64,000 bases of DNA from Echinarachnius parma (lineage: Eukaryota > Echinodermata > Echinoidea > Clypeasteroida > Echinarachniidae), in NCBI GenBank assembly GCA_037951105.1, contig JBAMJV010001785.1, forward strand, positions 1 through 64,000, read 5' to 3'. Both the position numbers and the translations under genes were made by a program. Below the pieces are notes generated by a model. It ran no database searches, was not told the DNA's origin, and saw nothing but the letters and a program-made list of their open reading frames with translations. Shown here piece by piece: positions 1 to 9,471 of this stretch. Position 1 is the first letter of the stretch; every line of letters starts with the position of its first letter.

Positions 1-333
1 CGTCCGGGAGGGTAGTTATCCAGGGGTAATTGTCGGTGGGTAGTTGTCCGGGGGGTAATTTTCCTGGAGGTAATTGTCCGGGGGGTAATTGTCCTGGGGG
101 TAATTGTCCGGGGGCAGTTGTCCGGGGGTAGTTGTCCGGGGGCAGTTGTCCGGGGGGTAATTGTCCGGGGGTAGGTGTCCGGGGTAGTTTTCCGGGGGGT
201 AATTGTCCGGGGGTAATTGTCCTGGGGGTAGTTGTCTTGGGGGTAGTTGTCTTGGGGGGTAATTGTCTTGGGGGGTAAATGTCTTGGGGGTAATTGTCTT
301 GGGGGTAGTTGTCTTGGGGGGTAATTGTCTTAT
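1..333. repeat. G-rich minisatellite, about 14-bp unit
   Basis: Tandem copies of a 14-15 bp unit of the form GGGGGTAATTGTCC, with variants carrying AGTT, CAGTT or TTGG. The array runs from the window edge to about 333, so its left end is not seen. The run of proline, aspartate, asparagine and tyrosine codons on the minus strand is a by-product of the repeat, not a protein. Regular runs of 4-6 G make G-quadruplex formation plausible. Confidence 0.9.
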
Positions 334-334
334 A

Positions 335-590
335 CAACTGTAGACCACTTTTCTACTAATTTCTTGATCCTCAAGCACATTATTTGAGTTTAGTCCACTT
401 TGTGTTCCCTTCTTCTTCAATTAAATAATAACAGTCTCTCTGCGAACACTAAACTTTGAGGAAACATTCCTTTCCTTCTGGATCACAAAATCTCTAACGG
501 CCGACTAAAAATCTTTCTGAAGGGCATATTTTACAAAGCTTCTATGTTAAAATTAAATTGTAACTTAGACTTCTTACAAAAGTGAGAATT
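335..590. repeat. Dispersed repeat, block B copy 1
   Basis: This stretch is recognisably the same sequence as 6,640-6,895. Both share phrases such as TTTGTGTTCCCTTCT, AAATAATAACAGTCTCTCT, GAAACATTCCTTTC and AAAATCTCTAACGG. The copies have drifted by substitutions and small indels. No coding potential was seen. It is probably part of an old unclassified interspersed or tandem repeat. Confidence 0.75.
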
Positions 591-664
591 TGGAAGTGTA
601 GGGCCACGGTCATCCCCATCCCCCACCCCCCCCCTCCCCCGATCTCCCTGTTCGGCACACTTTA
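591..664. other. C-rich simple-sequence spacer
   Basis: Short non-coding stretch holding a CCCC-rich tract at about 615-645. It joins block B copy 1 to block A copy 1. Nothing else was recognised. Confidence 0.6.
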
Positions 665-760
665 AGCCAAAGTGAGTGGTAACTTATAAAGGTAAATTAA
701 TTTTCGGCTACCATTTTAGATAACAATGTAAGGTTTAGCGAATCTTTTATTAATTATATG
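665..760. repeat. Dispersed repeat, block A copy 1 (empty site of a MITE)
   Basis: Matches 5,812-5,862 joined to 6,593-6,640, sharing AGTGAGTGGTAACTT, then TTTTCKGCTACCATTT, then AATGTAAGGTTTA and TATTAATTAT. In the other copy a 728-bp MITE sits exactly at the TA of GCTACC. This copy is therefore an unoccupied paralogous site. Here block A follows block B; near 6 kb the order is A then B. Confidence 0.75.
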
Positions 761-869
761 ATTCGAACCCTGCCCACGGCGTTTGTCCTTCAGCAAGACA
801 ATGTATCCACTCCTGCTGCTCTCTACATACGTGTATAAATGGGGACCGATATGAGGTGAAAGCCTTCAT

Positions 870-1181
870 GTGAACGATCTCCTTGAGCCCACTGAGCGCT
901 TTGAAGGAATACTCACCAGGGAGTGGAGATGGTGCACACAATTTGTGCTGGTTTTGTGCAGTGCAGTCCTTCGATCTCGCAAGAAGCTGAAAGGTTCGGG
1001 CATCGCGATCGACGAGTCTTTAACTGCATCGAATCAAGACATTACGTGGGCTGCCAAGAAACACGACAAAGTTAATGAGGCTTGGGCCTCTGGTGGACGG
1101 ATCATAGTCCTACTGGCGGGCACAGGGAACAAAGACATCAAACGATTAATTCGAAACAAAGATGAACTCAAAAAGTTTTAG
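870..1181 (+). pseudogene. LINE ORF1-like C-terminal remnant
   Basis: Open frame of about 103 codons. Its second half reads like the C-terminal nucleic-acid-binding region of ORF1/FP-like proteins carried by invertebrate LINEs: an RSRKKLKGSGIAIDESLT phrase, then NEAWASGGRIIVLLAG and a basic tail. In that family a 'W..GRI.V' strand followed by a basic end is usual. The first third has no recognised similarity. No start context or partner ORF2 is attached; the next coding piece, at 1,539, belongs to an RT C-terminus. Family assignment comes from pattern memory only. Confidence 0.5.
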
Positions 1182-1520
1182 TATTGAACAAAGAATGAAC
1201 ACATAAACATCTCAAAATGCACTCTCAACAAGCAAAGCTTACATTTTAAAGTGACAGGTCTACTTTTACAAAACGTCTGAACAGCTTTCAGTTGACGGAT
1301 GGGGATCAATGTAACACGGGAAAAAAATCAGATCGAACAGCCCTCTTATTTGGATTCTACGAATGCAAAACGAATGCGTCCCTCCATTTAAACTATTTAT
1401 CGGTCAATAAAGGAGTTCAACTGATTTAGCATAATATTAATACAATATAGTACTAATTCTCGTAAAGGTATTGTTAAGCCGACGTTTGTTAACGTATGTC
1501 ACGGAAAAAAAAATCTCAAA
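1182..1520. other. Unassigned AT-rich non-coding stretch
   Basis: No open frame, repeat homology within the window, or terminal structure was found. It separates the ORF1-like remnant from the 5'-truncated LINE starting near 1,521. Confidence 0.5.
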
Positions 1521-2335
1521 AATAAATGCAGTCAGTATATGATAAATATGACAATGTCAGTACAAATATCTAGTGTATGTAAATCTGTCCGGTACCAGCT
1601 ACGTAATTTAGGATTCATTCGTAAATATTTGACATGTTCCTCTACCCAGAAAATTGTCCATGCACTCATTTCCTCTCGTCTAGATTTTGGTAATGCCCTA
1701 GTTTATAAGTTGCCCCAGTCCCAAGTTACAAAATTACAAAAACTACAAAATACAGCAGCCCGCATCGTCACACTCACAAAGAAATTCACTCACATCACCC
1801 CTGTACTACAAACACTTCATTGGCTACCAATCGATCAACGCGTTAAATTTAAGATTTTGTTGTTAACATTTCACTGTATACATGGTTCTGCCCCTAGCTA
1901 CAATACTTTTTTGATACAACCTTACAATCCTGTACGACCCCTCCGATCCTCTCAATCTGGCTTACTTTCTATCCCACCAAGCAAAAAATCATGGGGGGAC
2001 AGGGCTTTTGCACATGCTGGTCCTTCACTCTGGAATGAGTTACCCCAGCACATTAGAAATATTACGTCTTTAGAGTCTTTTAAGACAAGTTTGAAATCAC
2101 ACCTATTTCAAGTTGCATTTCATTAATATCCAGTAGATTCCCAGTATGTGTTTATATGTTTATGTTCCATAATTATGTTCTTTGCTTTTGTTGTCCCTTA
2201 TTTTTTATTTATTTTTTTTGTTCCCCTTCTTTTTGTGTGTGTAAAAATGAGTTTACTGCGCCCTGAGCACCTTGAAAAAGGTGGAATTGGCGCATTACAA
2301 GACCGCTTTATTATAAATTAAAACAAAATAAATGT
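1521..2335 (+). mobile_element. 5'-truncated CR1/L2-like LINE (3' end)
   Basis: Contains the end of ORF2 (1,539-2,126) and a 3' untranslated region. The UTR has the phrase GCGCCCTGAGCACCTTGAAA and ends in an A-rich tail near ATTATAAATTAAAACAAAAT. Such a 'GCGC..ACAAGACCGCTTTATTATA' ending is typical of L2/CR1-group elements. The 5' truncation is normal for target-primed reverse transcription. The element abuts the Daphne-like LINE at 2,336. Confidence 0.75.
1539..2126 (+). pseudogene. LINE ORF2 C-terminal domain (RT thumb/connection)
   Basis: About 195 uninterrupted codons covering only the region after the RT palm. Recognisable blocks in order are QLRNLGFIRKYL, then LISSRLDFGNAL, then KLQNTAARIVTL, then LHWLPIDQRVKFKILLLTF, then AFAHAGPSLWNELPQHIR and LESFKTSLKSHLF. 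These are hallmark blocks of CR1/L2-group ORF2 C-termini in fish and marine invertebrates. The endonuclease and RT catalytic core are absent, so no activity is expected. The lack of stops suggests a fairly young insertion compared with its neighbours. Confidence 0.85.
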
Positions 2336-2889
2336 AGGAAACCATGGATATCAACAGGTATTTTGAGATCGATTTCTAAGAAAAATCGACTATATAAGAT
2401 ATATTTACGCAAACTTAGTGAAAGCTGTCGCTAGAAAAAATATTGTGTATACAAATAATTAAGTATGATTATACGAAATGCGAAAACAAAAATTATAATC
2501 ATTTTGAAAAGTGTAAAGGAAATATGAAGAGGAGAAGGAATGAAATTAATAATATCCTTGGTAATAGAAAACAACATGCACTTCCTAATGAAATGTACTA
2601 TGATGATTATAAATATTCTACACGAGAACAGATTGTTGAACAATTTCATTAATATTTTGTAAGTAAAGGCAAGACATTATGTGATTCTAATCATTGTATA
2701 CCGAACTCATATAAACGCTATTTGAATTCCGATTGTTACGATACTATGTTCTTAAAACCGACTACTGTTCATGAACTATTACATATGTTCACCTCTTTAA
2801 ATTAATCCAAGTCATGTGGCTATGATAAATTTTCACCTTGGGTAGTTAAAGAAACAATAATTGCTTTGTAGAACCATTATGCAATATAT
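2336..2889 (+). pseudogene. Daphne-like ORF2: pre-RT region
   Basis: Frame conserved with a few stops. Blocks in order are RKPWISTGILRSISKKNRLY, then KRRRNEINNILGNRKQ, then YSTREQIVEQFH, then a YFVSKG piece, then MFLKPTTVHELL and SKSCGYDKFSPWVVKE. These are the standard steps leading into the fingers of CR1-group RTs ('INxILG', 'QFNxYF', 'KSxGYDxIS'). An in-frame stop stands at the codon before the YFVSKG piece. The reading continues on the other side of the MITE. Confidence 0.75.
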
Positions 2890-2893
2890 TTAG

Positions 2894-3343
2894 CCCCTTT
2901 ACCACGCCATTTGATTTACCATTTGAGTTACCGCATTGGGCGCTTACAAAAGAACCGATCGATATCTGGTTGACAATGGCATTGTATTCGCTTCTATTAC
3001 ACCTAGAGTGAGTTCGCTGGTCAAGTAGTACACACAATAGAGGCGATCGATATGCATGGTATAGGCTCAGCGAAGTGAAAATCTGTGCAAATTCTGTGAA
3101 CTGGCTTCCATGTGTTTGCATACGAATATCCTGAAAGTAGACTTGTCTATTACCATGATAAAATTGTAATAAATCAATAACCATGCAACTAGAGTCAGAG
3201 AAACTTGATGTACATGTAGCCAAGGGTTCAATCTTTGTATTCAGCCAAATAATATTGTACTTACAAAATCCATTCATTTATGTTTATGGAATTAATAAAT
3301 GCCCTGCTCGGACCCGTAATTCTCGGTCCCCGTAGTAAACGGG
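2894..3343. mobile_element. piggyBac-like MITE, TTAA target, 450 bp
   Basis: Imperfect terminal inverted repeats: left CCCCTTTACCACG, right end CGTAGTAAACGGG (inverse CCCGTTTACTACG, 11 of 13 match). It is flanked by TTAG on the left (2,890-2,893) and TTAA on the right (3,344-3,347), read as a TTAA target duplication with one change. CCC...GGG termini and TTAA targets are piggyBac hallmarks. Removing the element plus one TTAA leaves the surrounding RT reading frame continuous (CNIF then NKSLYIDVFPE), which confirms the borders. No transposase is present. Part of the interior is open on the minus strand but unrecognised. Confidence 0.85.
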
Positions 3344-4720
3344 TTAATAAATCGCTTTATATTGATGTGTTTCCAGAATCGTTGAAAATATCAAAGGTTG
3401 TGCAACTTCATACAAAAGATTGTCCAAAAAATATGACAAACTACAGAACCATTGCTATTTTATCAATATTCTCAAAGATTTTGGAAAAAGTAATGCACAA
3501 TGGACTGTATAGTTTCCTTTCAAATTATGGTGTTTTAATTAATGAACATTTTGGCTTTAGAAAATATCATTCAACGTGTCATGGTGTATTAGATTTGTCA
3601 ACTTTTGTCTTAAATGAGCTAGACAAGGGTAATTTCTGTATGAGTTTATTCATGGATCTTTCAAAGGCGTTTGACACCATCGATCACCACATTCTTCTTG
3701 AAAAATAATTTTATTATGGAGTGAGAGGAGTAGCACTTAATTGGTTTAAATCATATTTAGTTGAAAGAAAACAGTATGTGGTTGTCGATGGTGTCAACTC
3801 CAAACACAGAGTTGTAACGTGTGGTGTACCACAAGGGTCTGTTTTAGGCCCGCTATTGTTCTTAGTTTATATTAATGATATTTTGATGAACACACGTCTT
3901 TTTCGATTCTCTTTATTTGCTTATGATACCGTTCCCTTTATGTCTCAGAAATATTCATACACTTATATCGATAGCAAATAAAGAATTACGATCATTAGGT
4001 GAATGGTTCCGTAGTAATAAACTGATTGTTAATTATGATAAAACAATTTATATTTCATTTCATTCTAAGAATAGAAGAATTCCCGAAACCATCGATGCTA
4101 TTTCTATGAATCATAATATTCTAAAAAATGTAAAATCATTATTATTTCTTCGTATAACTATTGATTAATGTCTTGATTGGAAGATCCATATTCAGAATGT
4201 TGTTTTATAGATATCTACAAGTAGTGGCATATTATCAAAATTGAAATATATTTTGCCCCAAAATGCGTTGATGTTACTATATAATTTGTTGGTATTACCG
4301 CATTTAACATATTGCAATAATATTGTGGGGATAATTCAAAGTAAATACGTGTGTTACAAAAAAGGGCAATTAGGATCGTTACTCACTCAGAATATAATAG
4401 CCCTAGTAGTCCCCAATCTTTAAAGATGAAAATTCTCCCTTTCCAGGAATTAATTACGATGAATACTCTAATATTTATGTATAATTTCCATATGGGACAT
4501 CTACCGTTCCTATTTGAAACATTGTTCGTAAGTAATTCATGTATGCATTCTTATAGCACTAGGCAAAGATCATTACTACACAAACCACCAGTACGCACTA
4601 CTCACAACTCCTTTCAAAATGTAGGCATAAGCAAATGGAACACTCTCTCTGAGAATATAAGATTAAGTACAACTTTTTTCAAGATTCAAGTGCTTATGCA
4701 AAAGGGACTTACTGCAGCAA
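3344..4720 (+). pseudogene. Daphne-like ORF2: reverse transcriptase and C-terminus
   Basis: RT blocks in order are NYRTIAILSIFSKILEKVM, then HFGFRKYHST, then SLFMDLSKAFDTIDH (palm aspartate present), then [17 protein letters not shown], then [20 protein letters not shown], then the catalytic box, which reads FAYDT where FADDT is expected. The C-terminal region follows: LGEWFRSNKL, LLYNLLVLPHLTYCN, KRAIRIVT, YSTRQRSLLHKPP and GISKWNTLSENI. The open pieces are 3,344-3,708, 3,721-3,981, 3,917-4,168, 4,241-4,423 and 4,351-4,720, joined by stops and frame shifts. Loss of one catalytic aspartate and the frame breaks make it inactive. Confidence 0.85.
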
Positions 4721-5165
4721 CTATTATAAAGTTCTTTGTCAGATTGTCTGTTACACTTTCACTAGCTCTTCTATTTCACCTTTTTTATCTTCGTATTTTC
4801 CAGGGGCTGCGAAAAGCTTTTGAAATTTGGGGGGCTGACCTAATTTGGGCTGTTATTAAAGTTATTATTGTCTGCTTATGTATTTCTTTGTTTTAAGTCC
4901 CCGGTTCCGCGGCCCCTGTTTTCCTATCCCCCTCTTCGCTCCTTCTATTCTCTTCTTGTATTCATAGTTGCAGTGCCCACGATGCGGGCTTGAGTGAATG
5001 GTGTGTGTGTATGATGTGAATGATGACCTACCTACCATAATACTTCTTTATAATTGTATAATTTGTAAATGGGCCCCACTTTACAAGCTCCTGCTTCCAT
5101 GGGGTCCCAAACCATTTTGTATATATAATTATCAAACTGTCATTTATATGTGTTACTTTTTTATG

Positions 5166-5205
5166 GTTTGAATAAACTGAATCTGAATCTGAATCTTAAT
5201 CCTAT
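5166..5205 (+). repeat. 3' TGAATC microsatellite tail of the Daphne-like LINE
   Basis: Four TGAATC-like units follow a polyadenylation-like AATAAA. They mark the 3' border of the LINE; RTs of this group are known to prime on such short terminal repeats. Confidence 0.75.
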
Positions 5206-5811
5206 GAACAAGTATTAATATAAATGTAAAGCTTAGAGATGATTATCAATCGTGATAGGCGCTACATAAATAGTGCATATTAACATTGTATTATTACAGA
5301 TCAATTTCTTATTCATGTCTCGATCCAAATGCTCAGTCTTTGTAGGTCGTCCATCTTTGGGTTTTCTTCTCTTTCCAGTAAAGAATAACAGTAGCTCTAC
5401 CCACGCACTGTGGAACACTTGGGCGTCTTTCTAAGTAGCATATGGTATTATCGTTTACTTAGGCCGGTTAAAATGTTTTATCCCCTTGTCAAATGTTGTT
5501 ATTTGCAAAATAGTAGGTGCTCTTTTAGATTTTGTTTTAATTGATCTTTAAGCTACGCATTACAATATCTACCTTTTTTATGAAAGTGAGAACTTTCATC
5601 TGGCTAAAAGGTCCGGGATAGGTTTCCACAGTCTTCTTGTAACGCCGTTGTATAAATGACCTTTTGCTTACATTTAAACAGATGACGTGCCATTATCACT
5701 GTTTCGGTTCTGATATATACTATAATAAATTATAGTTGCTATAAGTATGTCTCTGATCATATGTATGTATTTGATGCATCCTAGTTCCTTCTTCAGTCCA
5801 GGTTAGTGCAC
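5206..5811. other. Unassigned stretch with one short minus-strand ORF
   Basis: Mostly AT-rich DNA with no family match. A 61-codon minus-strand frame (5,418-5,233) has a basic piece, FFTGKRRKPKDGRPTKTEH, with a weak AT-hook-like GRP core. It could be a decayed transposase or a host exon, but nothing decides this, so no gene is called. Confidence 0.4.
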
Positions 5812-5864
5812 TAGAGCCATAGTGAGTGGTAACTTTAAAATGTATATAAATCAATTTTCTGCTA

Positions 5865-6592
5865 GACTCTAAATTACAAGGATTAAAAATTAAATCTATT
5901 AGATTTATTTTAAATCTTTCTTCGGCTGTGGTTAGTGACCAGCCGATCATGATTTAAAATATATCTTTTGTTGGATTTAAAAAATATAAATCCAGATAGA
6001 TTTATAAATCCTTTTAGCTTATTTTTCACTCTTTGACGGATTGAAACAAGGCTTATTTCAATCTTATTGGGGTTTAAACTTTTTAAATCCATAAATGATT
6101 TAAAATCTAATAAATCCAATTGAACTGAAATTCAACTTCAAGCAGATCACACACAATCACGGTCGACAAGGTCAACAATAGAACAAGTTTATTTCAAAAT
6201 TTGGCTACCTAGTTTACCTTTGTTTTACTCACCTTCTAAAATCTTTAGAATTTCCTCTTCATTAGAGAAATGTAGCTTACTGATGAAATTTCGGACTTGT
6301 TCATGGTTGCAGCTGCGACACGGGTGAGATCTCAGAGAATTCAAAATAGCGCGAATTGCAAGTAGGTGGGTCACGTGTGAGATATCACTGTTCTCATTGG
6401 TTAAATCTCCGATAACCTGGCGTTTATATTCCCAATCCTTTGATGGATTGAAAATCACACCTTGGACTTCGATTTATAATTGCTTTCGCGCGACTTTTTA
6501 AGTCTTCATAGATTTACAAATAATCTAAGTGTATTTATATTTGTTTTGATCCAAGCTACGATTTAGATTTTAAATCCCTGTAATTTAGAGTG
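5865..6592. mobile_element. Tc1/mariner-type MITE, TA target, 728 bp
   Basis: Long inverted termini: left GACTCTAAATTACAAGGATT, right inverse CACTCTAAATTACAGGGATT, both continuing into an AAATCT-rich region. The flanks are TA on each side (5,863-5,864 and 6,593-6,594). The unoccupied paralogous site near 710 in this window has a single TA, which proves the insertion. The interior is full of ATTTA/AAATC inverted phrases. It also holds an exon-like open segment (6,235-6,458, minus strand). No DDE transposase was seen. TA duplication points to the Tc1/mariner superfamily, but the exact family is unknown. Confidence 0.85.
6235..6458 (-). other. Exon-like open segment inside the MITE
   Basis: About 75 open codons on the minus strand with a varied, protein-like composition (pieces VIGDLTNENSDISHVTHLLA and FISKLHFSNEEEILKILEG). 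It ends in a textbook 5' splice donor: the coding TTAGAAG is followed by GTGAGTAAAA. Composition and donor make a captured host exon or a transposase exon remnant possible. I do not recognise the fold, and an upstream acceptor is not clear. Confidence 0.4.
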
Positions 6593-6639
6593 TACCATTT
6601 AAAATCATAATGTAAGGTTTACCGAACCTCTTATTAATT

Positions 6640-6895
6640 ATACAAAATAATGTAGATCCATTTTCTACCTCATGTCTCGATCCTCATGCACATTCTTTGA
6701 ATTTAGTCGACCTTTGTGTTCCCTTCTCCTTCCATTAAATAATAACAGTCTCTCTATACAAACTTAACGTTGATGAAACATTCCTTTCTGTTTGCATTAT
6801 AAAATCTCTAACGGTCGACTGAAAATCTCTCTCAAGGGGGTATTTTACTAACCTTATCAGTTCAAATTAAATTACAAGTTAGACTTAGGTAATGG
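6640..6895. repeat. Dispersed repeat, block B copy 2
   Basis: Homologue of 335-590, with shared phrases CTCGATCCTCATGCACATTC (TTGATCCTCAAGCACATTA in copy 1) and AAATAATAACAGTCTCTCT. Divergence is roughly one site in five to eight by eye. It is non-coding. Confidence 0.75.
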
Positions 6896-6983
6896 AAATT
6901 CATTAGTTGATTTGTGGCTTTTGTACATTCCTGCGATCGGTATACACCTTTAAAGTGTGTTTAAAGATACATTTGAGCATTTG
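6896..6983. other. Short unassigned spacer
   Basis: AT-rich, no recognised content. It ends at the TTAA target of the next MITE. Confidence 0.4.
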
Positions 6984-6987
6984 TTAA

Positions 6988-7344
6988 AGGGATCTAGTAA
7001 CTTTGTTGACATGTGCAAAAAGTGACGAATGGTTGATGGGATATATGTTATTGTTATCTCATATGTCCACAGGGTATTGTGTACAAATTTCAAGTCCAAT
7101 GGACATTGCATAGCCAAGTAATAAGCGAAAATGCAAAGTGATATTCAATTACTCACTGCACTCACTTTATACACAGAAGAAAAACTCGCCCGGAGTTTGT
7201 CTTATCTCAATACTTCGATCGAACCTGTTGAAAAACCGAAACCTTTCCCATGATTGTATTGTTAATACGAATACAACAAGGTATGAGGGAACCGCCAGAA
7301 TTAAAATTTTATTTTAAGGATTTGGACAATGTTACTAAGTCCCT
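6988..7344. mobile_element. TTAA-target MITE, 357 bp
   Basis: Terminal inverted repeats: left AGGGATCTAGTAACTTTGT, right inverse AGGGACTTAGTAACATTGT (16 of 19 match). It is flanked by TTAA at 6,984-6,987 and 7,345-7,348. TTAA duplication is used by piggyBac, Kolobok and Sola3; the AGGG start is more like Kolobok, but this is inference. It is non-coding. Confidence 0.8.
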
Positions 7345-7348
7345 TTAA

Positions 7349-7589
7349 GGTCCACTTTACCACCTGAAACTATTATCTTACCATTATACCTGGGAACACA
7401 AAACTAAGCACGCTCCAATGAAGATATAGACGTGAAATAATACATTGAAGGGGACCACCAGGTAAAGCACAACACATTATTATATGTTTTCGTACCGTTT
7501 TCTGAAAACAAATAGATACACAACATTTTGCAAAAGGTTGTGTGATTCATAAACAAAGCAATTAATTCCCACCACTTACGGAACCACTG
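7349..7589. other. Unassigned stretch between MITE and LINE
   Basis: No ORF, inverted repeat or internal homology was found. It may be the decayed 5' part of the LINE that follows. Confidence 0.4.
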
Positions 7590-7599
7590 CTATTTCCTG

Positions 7600-7815
7600 G
7601 TTCCATTACGGGCCAACCATTTGCCAGTGCGCCAATGCTTTCACGCGTACGTCAATAGAATCCCGGTAAAAAAGAGTAACTTAGAACACGTAGAAAGAGT
7701 CTGGACACAGGACGGAAGAATTATGGCCAGAAATAGGGTTGGAACAAAAGTAGCTCTCATAAGTGAAAATGAGCTGCCAAAACTAGACAAAATTGAAAGT
7801 CTAAAAAAAGTCTAG
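7600..7815 (+). pseudogene. LINE ORF1-like C-terminus
   Basis: The open piece ends with VERVWTQDGRIMARNRVGTK then ISENELPKLDKIESL and a stop. The 'VWT.DGRI' strand followed by 'dl..l' is the usual end of ORF1/FP-like LINE proteins. It has no ATG of its own in frame, so it is the tail of a longer lost ORF. It resembles 870-1,181 in type but not closely in sequence. Confidence 0.55.
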
Positions 7816-8199
7816 GCCATGACCTTAACATAGACCTTATTATTATATGCCCTTGTTTATAGCAGTTTAAATTAGCACACAGGCACGAAGGTCTCGATGC
7901 ACAGTTTTGTGTGTCTTTATTAAATAGTATTATAATTAATCTTGTTATTTTTGCAGAACTAGTCTAATAAGACTAGAACTATGGAGTTTTAACTTTTGTT
8001 TTCTTTCTTCAAAACTTTGCCTTGATTGTTATTTGTGATAAGGAGTTCATTGTTATTACATTTCATGATGTTTGCCATTGTTTTGTATTGCGGTGGAGCT
8101 TGTACATACATTTTATCACGCACCGCTATAAATTGTAATCTTTTATTGAGAGTGATTGCAAAATTACACACTAAATTCAATATGTATATATTAATGGTC

Positions 8200-8382
8200 A
8201 TTAGGTATCCATGTTGTGTATGTGATGAATCAGTAAGAAAGAATAAACAAAGCGTTCAAGTGTTGTGTACTGAATGTTCAAAGCGGGTGCGCATTACATG
8301 TGGACAGGTTTTAAGAAAGATTTATGATGATACCAGTGTACATTTGAAAAACTGGCATTGTCCAAAATGTTTATTACAGTAA
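8200..8382 (+). pseudogene. PHD-type zinc finger at the ORF2 N-terminus
   Basis: Sequence pattern: PCCVCDESVRKN, then VLCTECSKRVRITC, then NWHCPKCLLQ. This gives the paired CxxC spacing and the W-x-C-x-x-C ending of PHD fingers. The usual histidine between the second and third pairs is not obvious (RITC where HxxC is expected), so the fold is probably compromised. PHD fingers upstream of the endonuclease are known in CR1-group LINEs, where they may bind histone tails. Confidence 0.65.
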
Positions 8383-8519
8383 TTACCCTTTTGGAATGTT
8401 GAAGATATTATGTCAATTGAACCTCTCGTAGACATGAATATACAATGCACTGATCCTATAGCCACGATTAATAACAGGCCTGTTGACGTTGATGAAATAA
8501 AGCCTTTTTTAGACAAAAG

Positions 8520-9116
8520 GTATTAAGCATGCTGCACATCTTATTGTTAGAAGTTTGGTAAATAAGGTCAGTGATGTACAGAACTTTCTTAGTAATAATC
8601 CATATGATTTGTTAGTATGTCTGAAACATGGTTGACAGAAGAAAATTCTGACACAAAGTTTTTTGTTAAAGGATACAAACTAGAGAGGAGATATAGGGGT
8701 TCTCACGGAGGAGGAGTGGATGTTATATATCAGAAAATCTTGTTATGTGAGAAGAGTTGATATTGAATCTGATCAATAAGAAGTTATGTGGCTTGAATTT
8801 CAACGCACTAACATTAGCTCTTTGTTTATTCGCGTACTCTATAGGAAACCAAACTATCCGTCTGATTTTTTTGAGGACTTAGAAAGAAATTTGGATAGAC
8901 TGCAATATGACATCAAACAATATTATTTTGCTTGGTGATTTCAATTGCAATATGTTAATTGATTATAATCTTTCAAAGAAAGTCAAAGATTTATGTATAT
9001 CAATGCAAATGAGACAAAATAATGAGGTTATATCTGATCCCACTAGAGTAACGCTAAACAGCCAAACTTTAATTGATTTCATATGTATTTCTAACTCACT
9101 TAGTCACTTTATGTGA
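8520..9116 (+). pseudogene. LINE apurinic-type endonuclease remnant
   Basis: Blocks in order are AAHLIVRSLVNKVSDVQNFL, then a frame change, then MSETWLTEENSD, then YRGSHGGGVDV, then FIRVLYRKPNYPSDFFEDL, then IILLGDFNCNML and SQTLIDFICIS. SETW (metal-binding Glu) and GDFN (catalytic Asp and Asn) belong to the exonuclease-endonuclease-phosphatase fold. At least two frame changes break it. Confidence 0.75.
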
Positions 9117-9471
9117 TTAAAGGTAAAAATCAGCCTCTCTGTCCTAAAATAAGTAAATTTAGCTCTTTTAAAAATGTTGATTCTGATAAATGTATAGATG
9201 ATAAAAGTAATATTGATTGGCGAGAATTGTATTCTCATGATTTAGATGTTGAACAAGTTGTGGGGTTGTTATACAGTTAGATTTATAAACATTTGTGATA
9301 AACATGCCCCTCTTACTTCAGTACGTCAGAAACAGAAAGGTGTTCCATGGATACATGTCATGATGATAATTTGACGCCGGCTCATGAACGGGATTATTTT
9401 CGAAAACAATTTAGGGACTAAACTTACTTTATAGTGGGAACAATTCCAATATTTTTGATACTGGTAAAAAT

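Larger units (their letters stand above)
2336..5205 (+). mobile_element. Daphne/Crack-like (CR1-group) LINE, 5' truncated
   Basis: Begins within ORF2, just before RT, at the phrase KPWISTGILRSI and runs through the whole RT and C-terminal region. The 3' end near 5,205 is marked by GAATAAACTGAATCTGAATC. A short TGAATC repeat tail is usual for this group of LINEs. A 450-bp piggyBac-like MITE interrupts it at 2,894-3,343. Several stops and frame changes show it is dead. The 5' border coincides with the tail of the CR1/L2-like fragment, so the earlier half is either truncated or displaced. Confidence 0.8.
5812..6640. repeat. Dispersed repeat, block A copy 2, split by a MITE
   Basis: 5,812-5,862 and 6,593-6,640 are the two halves of block A (compare 665-760). 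The halves are separated by a TA-target MITE. Block B copy 2 follows directly. Confidence 0.75.

Noticed and set aside
16-420. 134-codon minus-strand frame rich in Pro-Pro-Asp-Asn-Tyr
   Set aside because: It is a direct translation of the 14-bp minisatellite; length and composition follow from the repeat.
5233-5418. Basic 61-codon minus-strand frame as a host gene
   Set aside because: Too short, no splice signals or family match that I could recognise; mentioned only as content of an unassigned stretch.
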